Shown: positions 1 to 9,836, numbered from the stretch's first letter. The stretch is 64,000 nt of DNA from Bufo bufo (GCF_905171765.1 NC_053389.1:782074772-782138771), one strand, 5' to 3'. Program-made: numbers and translations. Notes: a model not told the origin generated them from the letters alone.

Positions 1-998
1 GATTCCACAGTTGCCAACCCTATATCATGCTGTATAGAAGTATATAGACTGACGATGTCGAAGGAGGCCAATATGGCGTCCTCCGGCATCGTCACGTCTG
101 CTAACTTAGACAAAAAGTCAGTGGTGTCACTTAGATAAGATTTTGAGTTGACCACATACGTCTGCAGAATCTTATCTAAAAAAATGGAGGCATTACTGAG
201 TAAAGCGCCACGGCCAGAAACTATAGGTCGGCCGGGCGGACACTGTAAATTTTTGTGGATTTCTGGCAATAAATAAAATAAAGGGGTGACAGGGTGTTCA
301 ATCAGTAAAAACTCACTTAGTTGCTCATCAATGAGACCAATTTGTGCATAGGTGTTAACAAGTGACTTGAATTCACGTTGTATGTCAAATCTGGGATCCC
401 TTTGGAGTTTTACATAAACTTCAGAGTCAGATAATTGGCGGACTGCCTCTGTCAAATACATAGCAGTATCCATGACCACTACCGCACCACCCTTGTCTGC
501 AGACTTGATGGTGAGGGAGTGGTCATGGATTAACTGTTCAAGTGCCTCTAATTCCTGTTTAGAAATGTTGGGGTGCTGGATGTGATCCAAGAGTCCAGAG
601 TGTTTGAGCTCCTGTATGTCACCCAGCACCGCGTCTGAAAACACGTCAAACGCCTTGGAAGATATTTGGGGGGAAAAATCCCTCTTGACCCTCAATCCCC
701 AATCAGATAAACGTAATTCATGCAAGGGTAAAGTGGTAGCACTATGTACATCCTGAAAATGGATTTTTAGTTTAATTAATCTAAAGAAATACAATAAATC
801 GGCTTCCAACTCATACCAATTAATACCACTCGCCGGACAGAAACTCAGACCTTTTTCAAGTAACTGATTTTGTACCGGTGTCAATATGTGAGAAGATATA
901 TTTACCACCGTCAAGCATTGGTCTTTCTCAGCATCTTTTGACTCCTTGTTTTTACGGTATCGATTTCTGTTTCGACCACCCCTTCTAGTGGCTTTTTT
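1..998 (-). CDS. PLE-1 reverse transcriptase, N-terminal half, -1 frame (partial)
   Basis: In the frame one base behind the upstream ORF, the minus strand is open from the A-run at 992-998 to the window start. It begins with a basic linker, then VVNISSHILTP, a KSADKGGAVVVMD motif, a PGRPIVSG motif followed by LLSNASIFLDKIL, and FDIVSLYTSIQ near position 40. These correspond to the early RT motifs of PLEs, and the aspartate of FDIVSLYTSI is the first catalytic carboxylate. I found no stop in this frame. The YxDD motif and the GIY-YIG endonuclease would lie beyond the window start. There is no methionine suited to independent initiation, so expression would need fusion to the upstream ORF. Confidence 0.8.
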
Positions 999-1654
999 CC
1001 GTGTGCAGGTAGAGGCCCTAAAAAAGTGGCTGAATTGCCAGTGTTGGAATCATCCCGCTTTTTTATTTTTTTCTGACTCTGATTTGGGTTTGTTCGGTTG
1101 CTTTCGTTCCAATTATAGACATGGCCCATAGTGTAGTCCATTGTGTCCCTTTGCCATTTTCCTCGCTTGGTTTCTTGAATGTCACTCTTAAGTTTATTCA
1201 GGTGGGGTTGAAACTTGTTATAGTAGTCATCAAAGTCCTGTGGGGACAAGATGGCCCTTAGTGCGGCCTCATCCTCGGTCTTGTTGGCTGCTGTAGAGAA
1301 TAAATCTTTACGCATGAATTCAATGTTAAGCAGCATTAAATCCAGGGAATATTTATTGGAAATTTGTTCATATTTGGAGCGAAATTCTAGATCATTGGAA
1401 TACATGGAGGATCTAGGTTGTACACGCATCCCCCTAGGTACACGGTTGGTTTTGACATATTCCACTAAAGTGGTGGAATGTAATTCCAGGGTAAGACATT
1501 TTCTAGAATCACGCTCATACCTCTTTTTGATGTCAAGCAGCGAGGGAACCGAGAGAAAGTCCACATTGCCTCCACATGCTCCCACGATTCTGTCCCTGTC
1601 GGCTTCCGTGTATGAAAAAGTGGCCGGTGAAGGCTGATTTAACAGCGGATCCAT
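911..1654 (-). CDS. PLE-1 N-terminal ORF (247 codons)
   Basis: The ATG at 1654 opens a 247-codon frame ending at a TGA at 911-913. It resembles the N-terminal, pre-RT region of vertebrate PLE polyproteins: a VPRGMRV motif near residue 73, a helical charged stretch, and a KRGKWQRDTMDY then VYNW motif near residues 164-182. The last 25 or so codons do not look like PLE protein. In the -1 frame the same DNA gives the basic linker (GRNRNRYRK) that leads into the RT domain. The true protein therefore continues in the -1 frame from the A-run at 992-998, either by programmed frameshifting or because this copy has a 1-bp indel. Expected role: N-terminal part of the reverse transcriptase polyprotein used in target-primed insertion. 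Confidence 0.7.
   Translation of the reverse strand: MDPLLNQPSPATFSYTEADRDRIVGACGGNVDFLSVPSLLDIKKRYERDSRKCLTLELHSTTLVEYVKTNRVPRGMRVQPRSSMYSNDLEFRSKYEQISNKYSLDLMLLNIEFMRKDLFSTAANKTEDEAALRAILSPQDFDDYYNKFQPHLNKLKSDIQETKRGKWQRDTMDYTMGHVYNWNESNRTNPNQSQKKIKKRDDSNTGNSATFLGPLPAHGKKPLEGVVETEIDTVKTRSQKMLRKTNA
992..998 (-). other. A-AAA-AAG slippery heptamer at the PLE-1 ORF junction
   Basis: On the minus strand the codons GGA AAA AAG contain the canonical -1 slippery heptamer A_AAA_AAG in the correct phase. A one-base backward slip here joins the 247-codon ORF to the RT frame without a stop. An ordinary 1-bp loss in a homopolymer would look the same, so programmed frameshifting is only a hypothesis. 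Confidence 0.4.
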
Positions 1655-1875
1655 GGATGCACGTTTAGGTAGATGGTGTTTGCTTTCAATGTGAAACGGT
1701 GGGTGCTCGCTCCTGTGGTATTATGCAGGAAAAGAAATCAGGGCAGCACTCCTGGTGGTCGGGTGTGGGTGCCAGCGGCGATAAACACCTTACCAAGGTG
1801 TACAATATAGAATAAAGAAAGACACCGCAGCACATCCGTTTGGTGAAAAAAGTGGGACCCTTTATTCACCTGTGC

Positions 1876-1912
1876 GACGTTTCGGTCCGCTTACTGGGAC
1901 CATTCTCAAGCA
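1876..1912 (-). promoter_or_regulatory. Hammerhead-like hairpin-GAAAC motif in the PLE-1 leader
   Basis: On the minus strand a CTTGAGAAT element is followed by a GGTCC/GGACC stem with an 8-nt loop (arms 1897-1901 and 1884-1888) and then CGAAACG. The order (CUGANGA-like, stem II, GAAAC) matches the minimal hammerhead ribozymes reported from PLE LTR-like regions. The first core is imperfect, so this is probably a degenerate or non-cleaving version. The same layout recurs in the other PLE copies here. Confidence 0.4.
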
Positions 1913-2264
1913 ATACAGCATTGTGGGAACTGTGAGCATTTTATGCAGTCATAGTCAATTAACATACACAAGTGGCAATCGATAAAAAATACAAAATACA
2001 GAAGATATAGTAAATAACAGAAAAATACAAATGTGACAAGCCCGGAGGGTAGTTAAACTCAAAGCCGTAAACGGCGTACATAAGGCTTCCAGGTATACAT
2101 ACTAGTCATAAATACAGTAAAAATACAAAAGTGGCAATTAATAGTGAATCATTATCACCTGTGAATATGTGATGTTGACAGGACCGAACATGGAGTGGGG
2201 CGTGCTCGATGGTGGGAGGATGAACTGTAGCGTGATGCGCCGCATGGAAGTGGCGTCCCGGAAC

Positions 2265-2335
2265 TGCTACTGCGCATGTCCGTGACGTCACTGTAGGTCA
2301 AACACATGATCACCTAGTGAAGCGTCACGTGACGC
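2265..2335 (-). promoter_or_regulatory. CpG-rich patch with CRE and E-box palindromes in PLE-1
   Basis: Within otherwise AT-rich noncoding PLE sequence, 2271-2333 holds TGCGCATG, a perfect CRE TGACGTCA (2283-2290) and a perfect palindrome GTCACGTGAC (2324-2333). Together these resemble a TATA-less promoter, expected in the 3' end of the upstream copy that would drive the downstream ORF. Promoter activity is inferred from motifs only. Confidence 0.35.
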
Positions 2336-2818
2336 GGCAACGTAACATAACAATGCCGTAAGTAAAGGTAAAACCAACAACAAAACAAGAAATTCTGTGG
2401 CAGTACACGGATAGAACACCCAGGGTATGTGGTCGGGCGACATGCCATCTTGCGATGCGCTGTCGTCCGGCGTCAACGGGCACAGAAAAGGGGGAAGGTG
2501 AAACAGCGGCAGCCATCACCCTCCCACTATGCTCGTCACAGTTAACCCCTTATCGGGTGGGAATCCTGCACAGTAACTTTCTAAGTATGCAAGTGACAAT
2601 AGTAAATATAGCTGTAATTAACAGTATAATAAGCAGTAATCCAGGAATAAGCCACACATGTTTAAAGTAAGCATCACGCCTCCCGCTGAGCTAAGCCCAT
2701 CCAGTAATAGGTCCTGAAAAGTGAAACAATAAAAAAATATATTATCCAAATATATTCATTAAAAACAAGAAAACATTTTTTTCAACACTTAAGCCGACAA
2801 GGACAAAGCCAAAGGGAA

Positions 2819-3131
2819 TCATATGAAAAGCCATGGCCTGTATTCTACATTCAAGCCCATCGGACGAATGGATTGTAGCTTAAAAATCCATTCGGATTCG
2901 CGTTTTTTGAGCATTTTGATACGGTCACCACCAGTCCGCGGTAACGGAACATGATCCAGGATCATAAACTTGAGATCTCCTTCAACATGTTCCATGGCCG
3001 CGAAGTGTTGTGAGACAGGCAGGTCTTTACGTTTTTTCCGTATGGAAAATCGATGTTGATTGAACCGGGACTTGAAATCACATGTGGTTTCACCCACATA
3101 TAATAATTTACAGGGGCACCATAAAACATAA
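2819..3131 (-). pseudogene. PLE-1 upstream copy: GIY-YIG endonuclease C-terminus (5'-truncated)
   Basis: About 104 codons of the C-terminal GIY-YIG-type endonuclease of a PLE. The frame reads YVLWCPCKLLYVGETT at its start, which corresponds to the GIY...YIG motif in variant form. It continues through SRFNQH, a LPVSQHF segment, KFMILDHVP and EWIFKLQSIRPMGLN, and ends at a stop at 2819. This endonuclease nicks target DNA for target-primed reverse transcription. The copy begins abruptly at about 3131, next to Tc1-like sequence, so it is a dead 5'-truncated fragment. Its downstream noncoding sequence serves as the leader of the next PLE copy. Confidence 0.8.
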
Positions 3132-3134
3132 ATT

Positions 3135-3255
3135 CACACTTGTTTGTTATGTATATAATTCCACATGTGTTAATTCATAGTTTTGATGCCTTCATAGTCA
3201 TGAAAATAAATAAAACTCTTTGAATGAGAAGGTGTGTCCAAACTTTTGGTCTGTA

Positions 3256-3258
<3 letters not shown>
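3135..3258 (+). mobile_element. Tc1-like element terminal fragment (family of 11689-12629)
   Basis: This is a near-identical match to 12505-12629, the right terminal region of the internally deleted Tc1-like element further along. It ends in the same terminal sequence CTTTTGGTCTGTACTG directly followed by (TA)n. The rest of the element has been replaced by PLE-1. Confidence 0.8.
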
Positions 3259-3303
<45 letters not shown>

Positions 3304-3319
3304 TACAGAGGACAGTGTA

Positions 3320-3352
<33 letters not shown>
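3259..3352. repeat. (TA)n microsatellite with a short minisatellite
   Basis: Two (TA)n runs (3259-3292 and about 3322-3352) are separated by a CACACACACTACAGAGGACAGTGTACTG segment. The same TACAGAGGACAGTATACT-type motif recurs at 11590-11680 and 12667-12690, next to Tc1-like termini. Confidence 0.85.
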
Positions 3353-3355
<3 letters not shown>

Positions 3356-3801
3356 TCAGGTCCATAAATTTGGGACATCAACACAATTTTAAATTTTTTG
3401 GCTCTATACACCACCACAATGGATTTGAAATGAAACAAACAAGATGTGCTTTAACTGCAGACTGTCAGCTTTAATTTGAGGGTATTTACATCCAAATCAG
3501 GTGAATGGTGCAAAAATTACAACAGTTTGCATATGTGCCTCCCACTTGTTGAGGAACCAAAAGTAATGGGACAGAATAATAATCATAAATCAAACTTTCA
3601 CTTTTTAATACTTGGTTGCAAATCCTTTGCAGTCAATTACAGCCTGAAGTCTGGAACGCATAGACATCACCAGACGCTGGGTTTCATCCCTGGTGATGCT
3701 CTGTCAGGCCTCTACTGCAACTGTCTTCAGTTCCTGCTTGTTCTTGGGGCATTTTCCCTTCAGTTTTGTCTTCAGCAAGTGAAATGCATGCTCAATCGGA
3801 T

Positions 3802-4507
3802 TCAGGTCAGGTGATTGACTTGGCCATTGCATAACATTCCACTTCTTTCCCTTAAAAAAAACTTTTGGTTGCTTTTGTAGTATGCTTTGTCCATCTGCAC
3901 TGTGAAGCGCCGTCCAATGAGTTCTGAAGCATTTGGCTGAATATGAGCAGATAATATTGCCCGAAACACTTCAGAATTCATCCTGCTGCTTTTGTCAGCA
4001 GTCACATCATCAATAAATACAAGAGAACCAGTTCCATTGGCAGCCATACATGCCCACGCCATGACACTACCACCACCATGCTCCACTGATGAGGTGGTAT
4101 GCTTAGGATCATGAGCCGTTCCTTTCCTTCTCCATACTCTTCTCTTCCCATAACTCTGGTACAAGTTGATCTTGGTCTCATCTGTCTATAGGATGTTGTT
4201 CCAGAACTGTGAAGGCTTTTTTAGATGTCGTTTGGCAAACTCTAGTCTGGCCTTCCTGTTTTTGAGGCTCACCAATGGTTTACATCTTGTGGTGAACCCT
4301 CTGTATTCACCCTGGTGAAGTCTTCTCTTGATTGTTGACTTTGACACACATACACCTACATCCTGGAGAGTGTTCTTGATCTGGCCAACTGTTGTGAAGG
4401 GTGTTTTCTTCACCAGGGAAAGAATTCTTCAGTCATCCACCACAGTTGTTTTCCATGGTCGTCTGGGTCTTTTGGTGTTGCTGAGCTCACCACTGCGTTC
4501 CTTCTCT
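3802..4507 (-). pseudogene. Tc1-like transposase, middle and C-terminal part
   Basis: Continues the transposase after the TTAA insertion. Read on the minus strand it gives the GELSNTKRPRRPWKTT linker, a second helix-turn-helix segment (TPFTTVGQIKNTLQDVGV, STIKRRLHQ) and the catalytic domain start WNNIL, stop, TDETKINLYQ, containing the first DDE aspartate. GGGSVMAWACMAANGTG and VQMD follow. It is broken: a TGA after TTVVDD, a TAG at 4186-4188, and a decayed second catalytic region where the usual DNDPKH sequence is replaced. The frame stops at 3802, so no DDE protein can be made. The DDE transposase would have excised and reinserted the element at TA sites. Confidence 0.85.
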
Positions 4508-4511
4508 TTAA
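4508..4511. other. TTAA target duplication, left copy
   Basis: TTAA at 4508-4511 and 9262-9265 flank the inserted element. In the reconstructed host Tc1 sequence a single TTAA is expected, so this is the target-site duplication of a TTAA-specific transposase (piggyBac or Kolobok type). Confidence 0.85.
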
Positions 4512-4834
4512 CCACCTCCGGACCGCCTAACGCAGGATCGCGTTCCGGAGGTGGCAGCGCTGCGCACAGTCACGCATATACGCGTCATCTCGCGAGACGC
4601 GAGACTTCCTGTGAACGCGCGCACACAGGCGCGCGCGCTCACAGGAACGGAAGGTAAGAGAGTTGATCTCCAGCCTGCCAGCGGCGATCGTTCGCTGGCA
4701 GGCTGGAGATGTGTTTTTTTTAACCCCTAACAGGTATATTAGACGCTGTTTTGATAACAGCGTCTAATATACCTGCTACCTGGTCCTCTGGTGGTCCCCT
4801 TTGTTTGGATCGACCACTAGAGGACACAGGTAGC
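4512..4834. repeat. Cluster of consecutive hairpins at the left end of the TTAA element
   Basis: Five inverted repeats lie back to back. The terminal one is CCACCTCCGGA (4512-4522) against its inverse at 4543-4553. A GC-rich one lies at about 4604-4655. Two are perfect: 18-bp arms at 4666-4683/4693-4710 and 19-bp arms at 4732-4750/4756-4774. An imperfect one occupies about 4775-4834. Confidence 0.85.
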
Positions 4835-4879
4835 TCAGTAAAGTAGCACCAAGCACCACTACACTACACTACACCCCCC

Positions 4880-6065
4880 CCCCGTCACTTATTAACCCCT
4901 TATTAGCCCCTGATCATCCCTAATCACCCCTGATCACCCCTGATCACCCCATATAGACTCCCTGATCACCCCCCTGTCATTGATTACCCCCCTGTCATTG
5001 ATCAACCCCCTGTAAAGCTCCATTCAGACGTCCGCATGATTTTTACGGATCCACTGATAGATGGATCGGATCCGCAAAACGCATCCGGACGTCTGAATGA
5101 AGCCTTACAGGGGCGTGATCAATGACTGTGGTGATCACCCCATATAGACTCCCTGATCACCCCCCTGTCATTGATTACCCCCCTGTCATTGATTACCCCC
5201 CTGTAAAGCTCCATTCAGATGTCCGCATGATTTTTACGGATGCACTGATACATGGATCGGATCCGCAAAACGCATCCGGTCGTCTGAATGAAGCCTTACA
5301 GGGGCATGATCAATGACTGTGGTGATCACCCCCCTGTCATTGATTACCCCCCTGTAAAGCTCCATTCAGATGTCCGCATGATTTTTACGGATGCACTGAT
5401 AGATGGATCGGATCCGCAAAACGCATCCGGACGTCTGAATGAAGCCTTACAGGGGCATGATCAATGACTGTGGTGATCACCCCATATAGACTCCCTGATC
5501 ACCCCCCTGTCATTGATTACCCCCCTGTCATTGATTACCCCCCTGTAAAGCTCCATTCAGATGTCCGCATGATTTTTACGGATGCACTGATAGATGGATC
5601 GGATCCGCAAAACGCATCCGGACGTCTGAATGAAGCCTTACAGGGGCATGATCAATGACTGTGGTGATCACCCCATATAGACTCCCTGATCACCCCCCTG
5701 TAAAGCTCCATTCAGATGTCCGCATGATTTTTACGGATGCACTGATACATGGATCGGATCCGCAAAACGCATCCGGTCGTCTGAATGAAGCCTTACAGGG
5801 GCATGATCAATGACTGTGGTGATCACCCCCCTGTCATTGATTACCCCCCTGTAAAGCTCCATTCAGATGTCCGCATGATTTTTACGGATGCACTGATAGA
5901 TGGATCGGATCCGCAAAACGCATCCGGACGTCTGAATGAAGCCTTACACGGGCGTGATCAATGACTGTGGTTATCACCCCATATAGACTCCCTGATCACC
6001 CCCCTGTCATTGATCACCCCCCTGTCATTGATCACCCCCCTGTCATTGATCACCCCTCTGTAAGG
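4880..6065 (+). repeat. Tandem array of 152/190-bp units with an internal hairpin
   Basis: Copies of CCGCATGATTTTTACGGAT recur at about 5030, 5219, 5371, 5562, 5715 and 5866, giving spacings of about 190, 152, 191, 153 and 151 bp. The 38-bp difference is an extra block starting CCATATAGACTCCCTGATC. Most units contain CATTCAGACGTCCG-like and CGGACGTCTGAATG arms that can pair. A simple CCCCCTGTCATTGAT repeat borders each unit. Confidence 0.88.
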
Positions 6066-8750
6066 CTCCATTCAGATATTTTTTTGGCCCAAGTTAGCGG
6101 AATTTTTTTTTTTTTTTCTTACAAAGTCTCATATTCCACTAACTTGTGTCAAAAAATAAAATCTCACATGAACTCACCATACCCCTCACGGAATCCAAAT
6201 GCGTAAAATTTTTTAGACATTTATATTCCAGACTTCTTCTCACGCTTTAGGGCCCCTAGAATGCCAGGGCAGTATAAATACCCCACATGTGACCCCATTT
6301 CGGAAAGAAGACACCCCCAGGTATTCTGTGAGGGGCATATTGAGTCCATGAAAGATTGAAATTTTTGTCCCAAGTTAGCGGAACGGGAGACTTTGTGAGA
6401 AAAAAATTAAAAATATCAATTTCCGCTAACTTGTGCCAAAAAAAAAAAAATTCTATGAACTCGCCATGCCCCTCATTGAATACCTTGGGGTGTCTTCTTT
6501 CCAAAATGGGGTCACATGTGGGGTATTTATACTGCCCTGGCATTCTAGGGGCCCCAAAGCGTGAGAAGAAGTCTGGTATCCAAATGTCTAAAAATGCCCT
6601 CCTAAAAGGAATTTGGGCCCCTTTGCGCATCTAGGCTGCAAAAAAGTGTCACACATCTGGTATCGCCGTACTCAGGAGAAGTTGGGGAATGTGTTTTGGG
6701 GTGTCATTTTACATATACCCATGCTGGGTGAGAGAAATATCTTGGTCAAATGCCAACTTTGTATAAAAAAATGGGAAAAGTTGTCTTTTGCCAAGATATT
6801 TCTCTCACCCAGCATGGGTATATGTAAAATGACACCCCAAAACACATTCCCCAACTTCTCCTGAATACGGCGATACCACATGTGTGACACTTTTTTGCAG
6901 TCTAGGTGGGCAAAGGGGCCCATATTCCAAAGAGCACCTTTAGGATTTCACAGGTCATTTACCTACTTACCACACATTAGGGCCCCTGGAAAATGCCAGG
7001 GCAGTATAACTACCCCACAAGTGACCCCATTTTGGAAAGAAGACACCCCAAGGTATTCCGTGAGGGGCATGGCGAGTTCCTAGAATTTTTTATTTTTTGT
7101 CACAAGTTAGTGGAAAATGCTTTTTTTTTTTTTTTTTCATACAAAGTCTCATATTCCACTAACTTGTGACAAAAAATAAAAACTTCCATGAACTCACTAT
7201 GCCCATCAGCGAATACCTTGGGGTCTCTTCTTTCCAAAATGGGGTCACTTGTGGGGTAGTTATACTGCCCTGGCATTCTAGGGGCCCAAATGTGTGGTAA
7301 GGAGTTTGAAATCAAATTCTGTAAAAAATGACCTGTGAAATCCGAAAGGTGCTCTTTTGAATATGGGCCCCTTTGCCCACCTCGGCTGCAAAAAAGTGTC
7401 ACACATCTGGTATCTCCGTAATCGGGAGAAGTTGGGGAATGTGTTTTGGGGTGTCATTTTACATATACCCATGCTGGGTGAGAGAAATATCTTGGCAAAA
7501 GACAACTTTTCCCATTTTTTTATACAAAGTTGGCATTTGACCAAGATATTTATCTCACCCAGCATGGGTATATGTAAAAAGACACCCCAAAACACATTCC
7601 TCAACTTCTCCTGAATACAGAGATACCAGATGTGTGACACTTTTTTGCAGCCTAGGTGGGCAAAGGGGCCCACATTCCAAAGAGCACCTTTCGGATTTCA
7701 CAGGTCATTTACCTACTTACCACACATTTGGGCCCCTAGAATGCCAGGGCAGTATAACTACCCCACAAGTGACCCCATTTTGGAAAGAAGAGACCCCAAG
7801 GTATTCGCTGATGGGCATAGTGAGTTCATGGAAGTTTTTATTTTTTGTCACAAGTTTGTGGAATATGAGACTTTGTATGAAAAAAAAAAAAAAATCATAA
7901 TTTTCCACTAACTTGTGACAAAAAATAAAAAATTCTAGGAACTCGCCATGCCCCTCACGGAATACCTTGGGGTGTCTTCTTTCCAAAATGGGGTCACTTG
8001 TGGGGTAGTTATACTGCCCTGGTATTCTAGGGGCCCAAATGTGTGGTAAGGAGTTTGAAATCAAATTCAGGAAAAAATGAGGAGTGAAATCCGAAAGGTG
8101 CTCTTTGGAATATGGGCCCCTTTGCCCACCTAGGCTGCAAAAAAGTGTCACACATCTGGTATCCCCGTACTCAGGAGAAGTTGAGGAATGTGTTTTGGGG
8201 TGTCTTTTTACATATACCCATGCTGGGTGAGATAAATATCTTGGTCAAATGACAACTTTGTATAAAAAAATGGGAAAAGTTGTCTTTTGCCAAGATATTT
8301 CTCTCACCCAGCATGGGTATATATAAAATGACACCCCAAAACACATTCCCCACCTTCTCCTGAGTACGGAGATACCAGATGTGTGACACTTTTTTGCAGC
8401 CTAGGTGGGCAAAGGGGCCCATATTCCAAAGAGCACCTTTCGGATTTCACAGGTCATTTTTTACAGAATTTGATTTCAAACTCCTTACCACACATTTGGG
8501 CCCCTAGAATGCCAGGGCAGTATAACTACCCCACAAGTGACCCCATTTTGGAAAGAAGAGACCCCAAGGTATTCGCTGATGGGCATAGTGAGTTCATAGA
8601 ACTTTTTATTTTTTGTCACAAGTTAGTGGAATATGAGACTTTGTAAGAAAAAAAAAAAAAAAAATCATCATTTTCCGCTAACTTGTGACAAAAAATAAAA
8701 AGTTCTATGAACTCACTATGCCCATCAGCGAATACCTTAGGGTGTTTACT
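6066..8750. repeat. Seven alternating inverted-repeat centres (accordion-like)
   Basis: Two modules alternate in opposite orientation, so that each junction is a palindrome centre. Module 1 runs from a poly-A/T core to GGGGTCACTTGTGGGGTA; module 2 runs from CACACATCTGGTAT to CCAAGATATTTCTCTCACCC. Centres lie near 6415, 6768, 7130, 7516, 7885, 8268 and 8655, about 350-390 bp apart. Arms are 100-170 bp and highly similar. Confidence 0.85.
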
Positions 8751-9261
8751 TTCAGAAATGGGGTCATTTGTGGGGTGTTTGTACTGTCTGGGCATTGTAG
8801 AACCTCAGGAAACATGACAGGTGCTCAGAAAGTCAGAGCTGCTTCAAAAAGCGGAAATTCACATTTTTGTACCATAGTTTGTAAACGCTATAACTTTTAC
8901 CCAAACCATTTTTTTTTTACCCAAACATTTTTTTTTTATCAAAGACATGTAGAACTATAAATTTATAGCAAAATTTCTATATGGATATCTTTTTTTTTGC
9001 AAAATTTTACAACTGAAAGTGAAAAATGTCATTTTTTTGCAAAAAAATCGTTAAATTTCGATTAATAACAAAAAAAGTAAAAATGTCAGCAGCAATGAAA
9101 TACCACCAAATGAAAGCTCTATTAGTGAGAAGAAAAGGAGGTAAAATTCATTTGGGTGGTAAGTTGCATGACCGAGCAATAAACGGTGAAAGTAGTGTAG
9201 GTCAGAAGTGTAAAAAGTGGCCTGGTCTTTCAGGGTGTTTAAGCACTGGGGGCTGAGGTGG
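8751..9261. repeat. AT-rich right end of the TTAA element
   Basis: Poly-A/T-rich noncoding sequence leading to the right terminus. No ORF of substance. It includes the family-specific stretch ending GTGTTTAAGCACTGGGGGCT just inside the terminal repeat. Confidence 0.75.
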
Positions 9262-9265
9262 TTAA

Positions 9266-9407
9266 GAATGTTCCAAACAGTTGTTTTGGCCACGCCTAAT
9301 GTTTTTGCAATCTCTCTGATGGGTTTGTTGTGTTTTTTCAGCCTAATGATGGCTTGCTTCACTGATAGTGACAGCTCTATGGATCTCATCTTGACAGTTG
9401 ACAGCAA
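9266..9407 (-). pseudogene. Tc1-like transposase, N-terminal helix-turn-helix part
   Basis: From the ATG at 9390 (MRSIELSLSVKQAIIRLKK) or 9407, this encodes the first paired-like helix-turn-helix of a Tc1 transposase: PIREIAKTLGVAKTTVWNIL. It ends exactly at the TTAA at 9262-9265, where the inserted element begins. The protein would continue at 4507. The upstream 9408-9747 is the element's 5' untranslated and terminal inverted repeat sequence. Confidence 0.82.
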
Positions 9408-9770
9408 CAGATTCCAAATGCAAATAGCACACTTGAAATGAACTCTGGACCTTTTATCTGCTCATTGTAATTGGGATAATGAGGGAATAACACACACCTG
9501 GCCATGGAACAGCTTAGAAGCCACTTGTCCCATTACTTTTGGTTCCTTAACAAGTGGGAGGCACAAATGCAAACTGTTGTAATTCCTACACCGTTCACCT
9601 GATTTGGATGTAAATGTCCTCAAATTAAAGCTGACAGTCTACAGTTAAAGCACAACTTGTTTGTTTCCTTTCAAATCCATTGTGGTGGTGTATAGAGCCA
9701 AAAATGCTAGAATTGTGTTGATGTCCCAATATTTATGGACCTGACTGTATATATATATATAATAATAAAA

Positions 9771-9836
9771 TAATAAAATTCCGCAGCACTCCTTGAAAGA
9801 TTAAAAAATTTGCTATTTATTCACACATGTCATATA
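9771..9836 (-). repeat. Inverted copy of the PLE-3 tail (partner 11427-11492)
   Basis: Reads as the reverse complement of 11427-11492, including CCGCAGCACTCCTTGAAAGA against TCTTTCAAGGAGTGCTGCGG, with small differences. This gives the remnant terminal inverted repeats of about 66 bp. Confidence 0.85.

Larger units (their letters stand above)
1..3131 (-). mobile_element. Penelope-like element PLE-1 (partial, runs off window start)
   Basis: Minus-strand Penelope-like retroelement. Read 5' to 3' on the minus strand it holds a truncated C-terminal endonuclease fragment (3131-2819), a long noncoding stretch with CpG-rich regulatory-looking sequence and a hairpin-GAAAC motif, then an N-terminal ORF (1654-911) and a reverse transcriptase region (about 998-1) cut by the window edge. 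A 5'-truncated copy placed directly upstream of a fuller copy is the usual PLE arrangement, where the upstream 3' end acts as an LTR-like leader. The left junction at about 3131-3135 abuts a Tc1-like terminal fragment. I cannot see the rest of the RT and the final endonuclease because they lie outside the window. Confidence 0.85.
4512..9261. mobile_element. 4.75-kb non-autonomous TTAA-site element
   Basis: The ends are CCACCTCCGGAC at the left and GGGGGCTGAGGTGG at the right, sharing a 7-bp terminal inverted repeat CCACCTC next to TTAA. There is no transposase ORF. The interior has three zones: a cluster of perfect hairpins (4512-4834), a tandem array of 152/190-bp units (4880-6065) and seven alternating inverted-repeat centres (6066-8750), then an AT-rich right end. 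The open frames of 60-140 codons within it are by-products of the repeats. I recognise the right-end and inverted-repeat sequences as common in frog genomes but cannot assign the superfamily between piggyBac and Kolobok. Confidence 0.82.
3353..9747 (-). mobile_element. Tc1-like DNA transposon split by a TTAA-site element
   Basis: The ends read CAGTCAGGTCCATAAAT (3353 on) and its inverse ending CCTGACTG (9747), both flanked by TA, the target site of Tc1/mariner elements. The inner terminal sequences also match as inverted repeats for more than 150 bp, including the outward copies of AAGTAATGGGACA-like sequence. The transposase lies on the minus strand and is cut into two parts by the insertion at 4512-9261. 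Removing that insertion leaves about 1.64 kb, the usual Tc1 size. Confidence 0.88.

Noticed and set aside
3175..3474. Frames rich in Tyr-Ile repeats
   Set aside because: They are translations of (TA)n.
5122..5658. Two identical 64-codon frames and similar ones in the TTAA element
   Set aside because: They are by-products of the 152/190-bp tandem units.
6256..8960. Several 80-144-codon frames on both strands in the alternating inverted repeats
   Set aside because: They are mirror translations of the same modules, with no recognisable domain.
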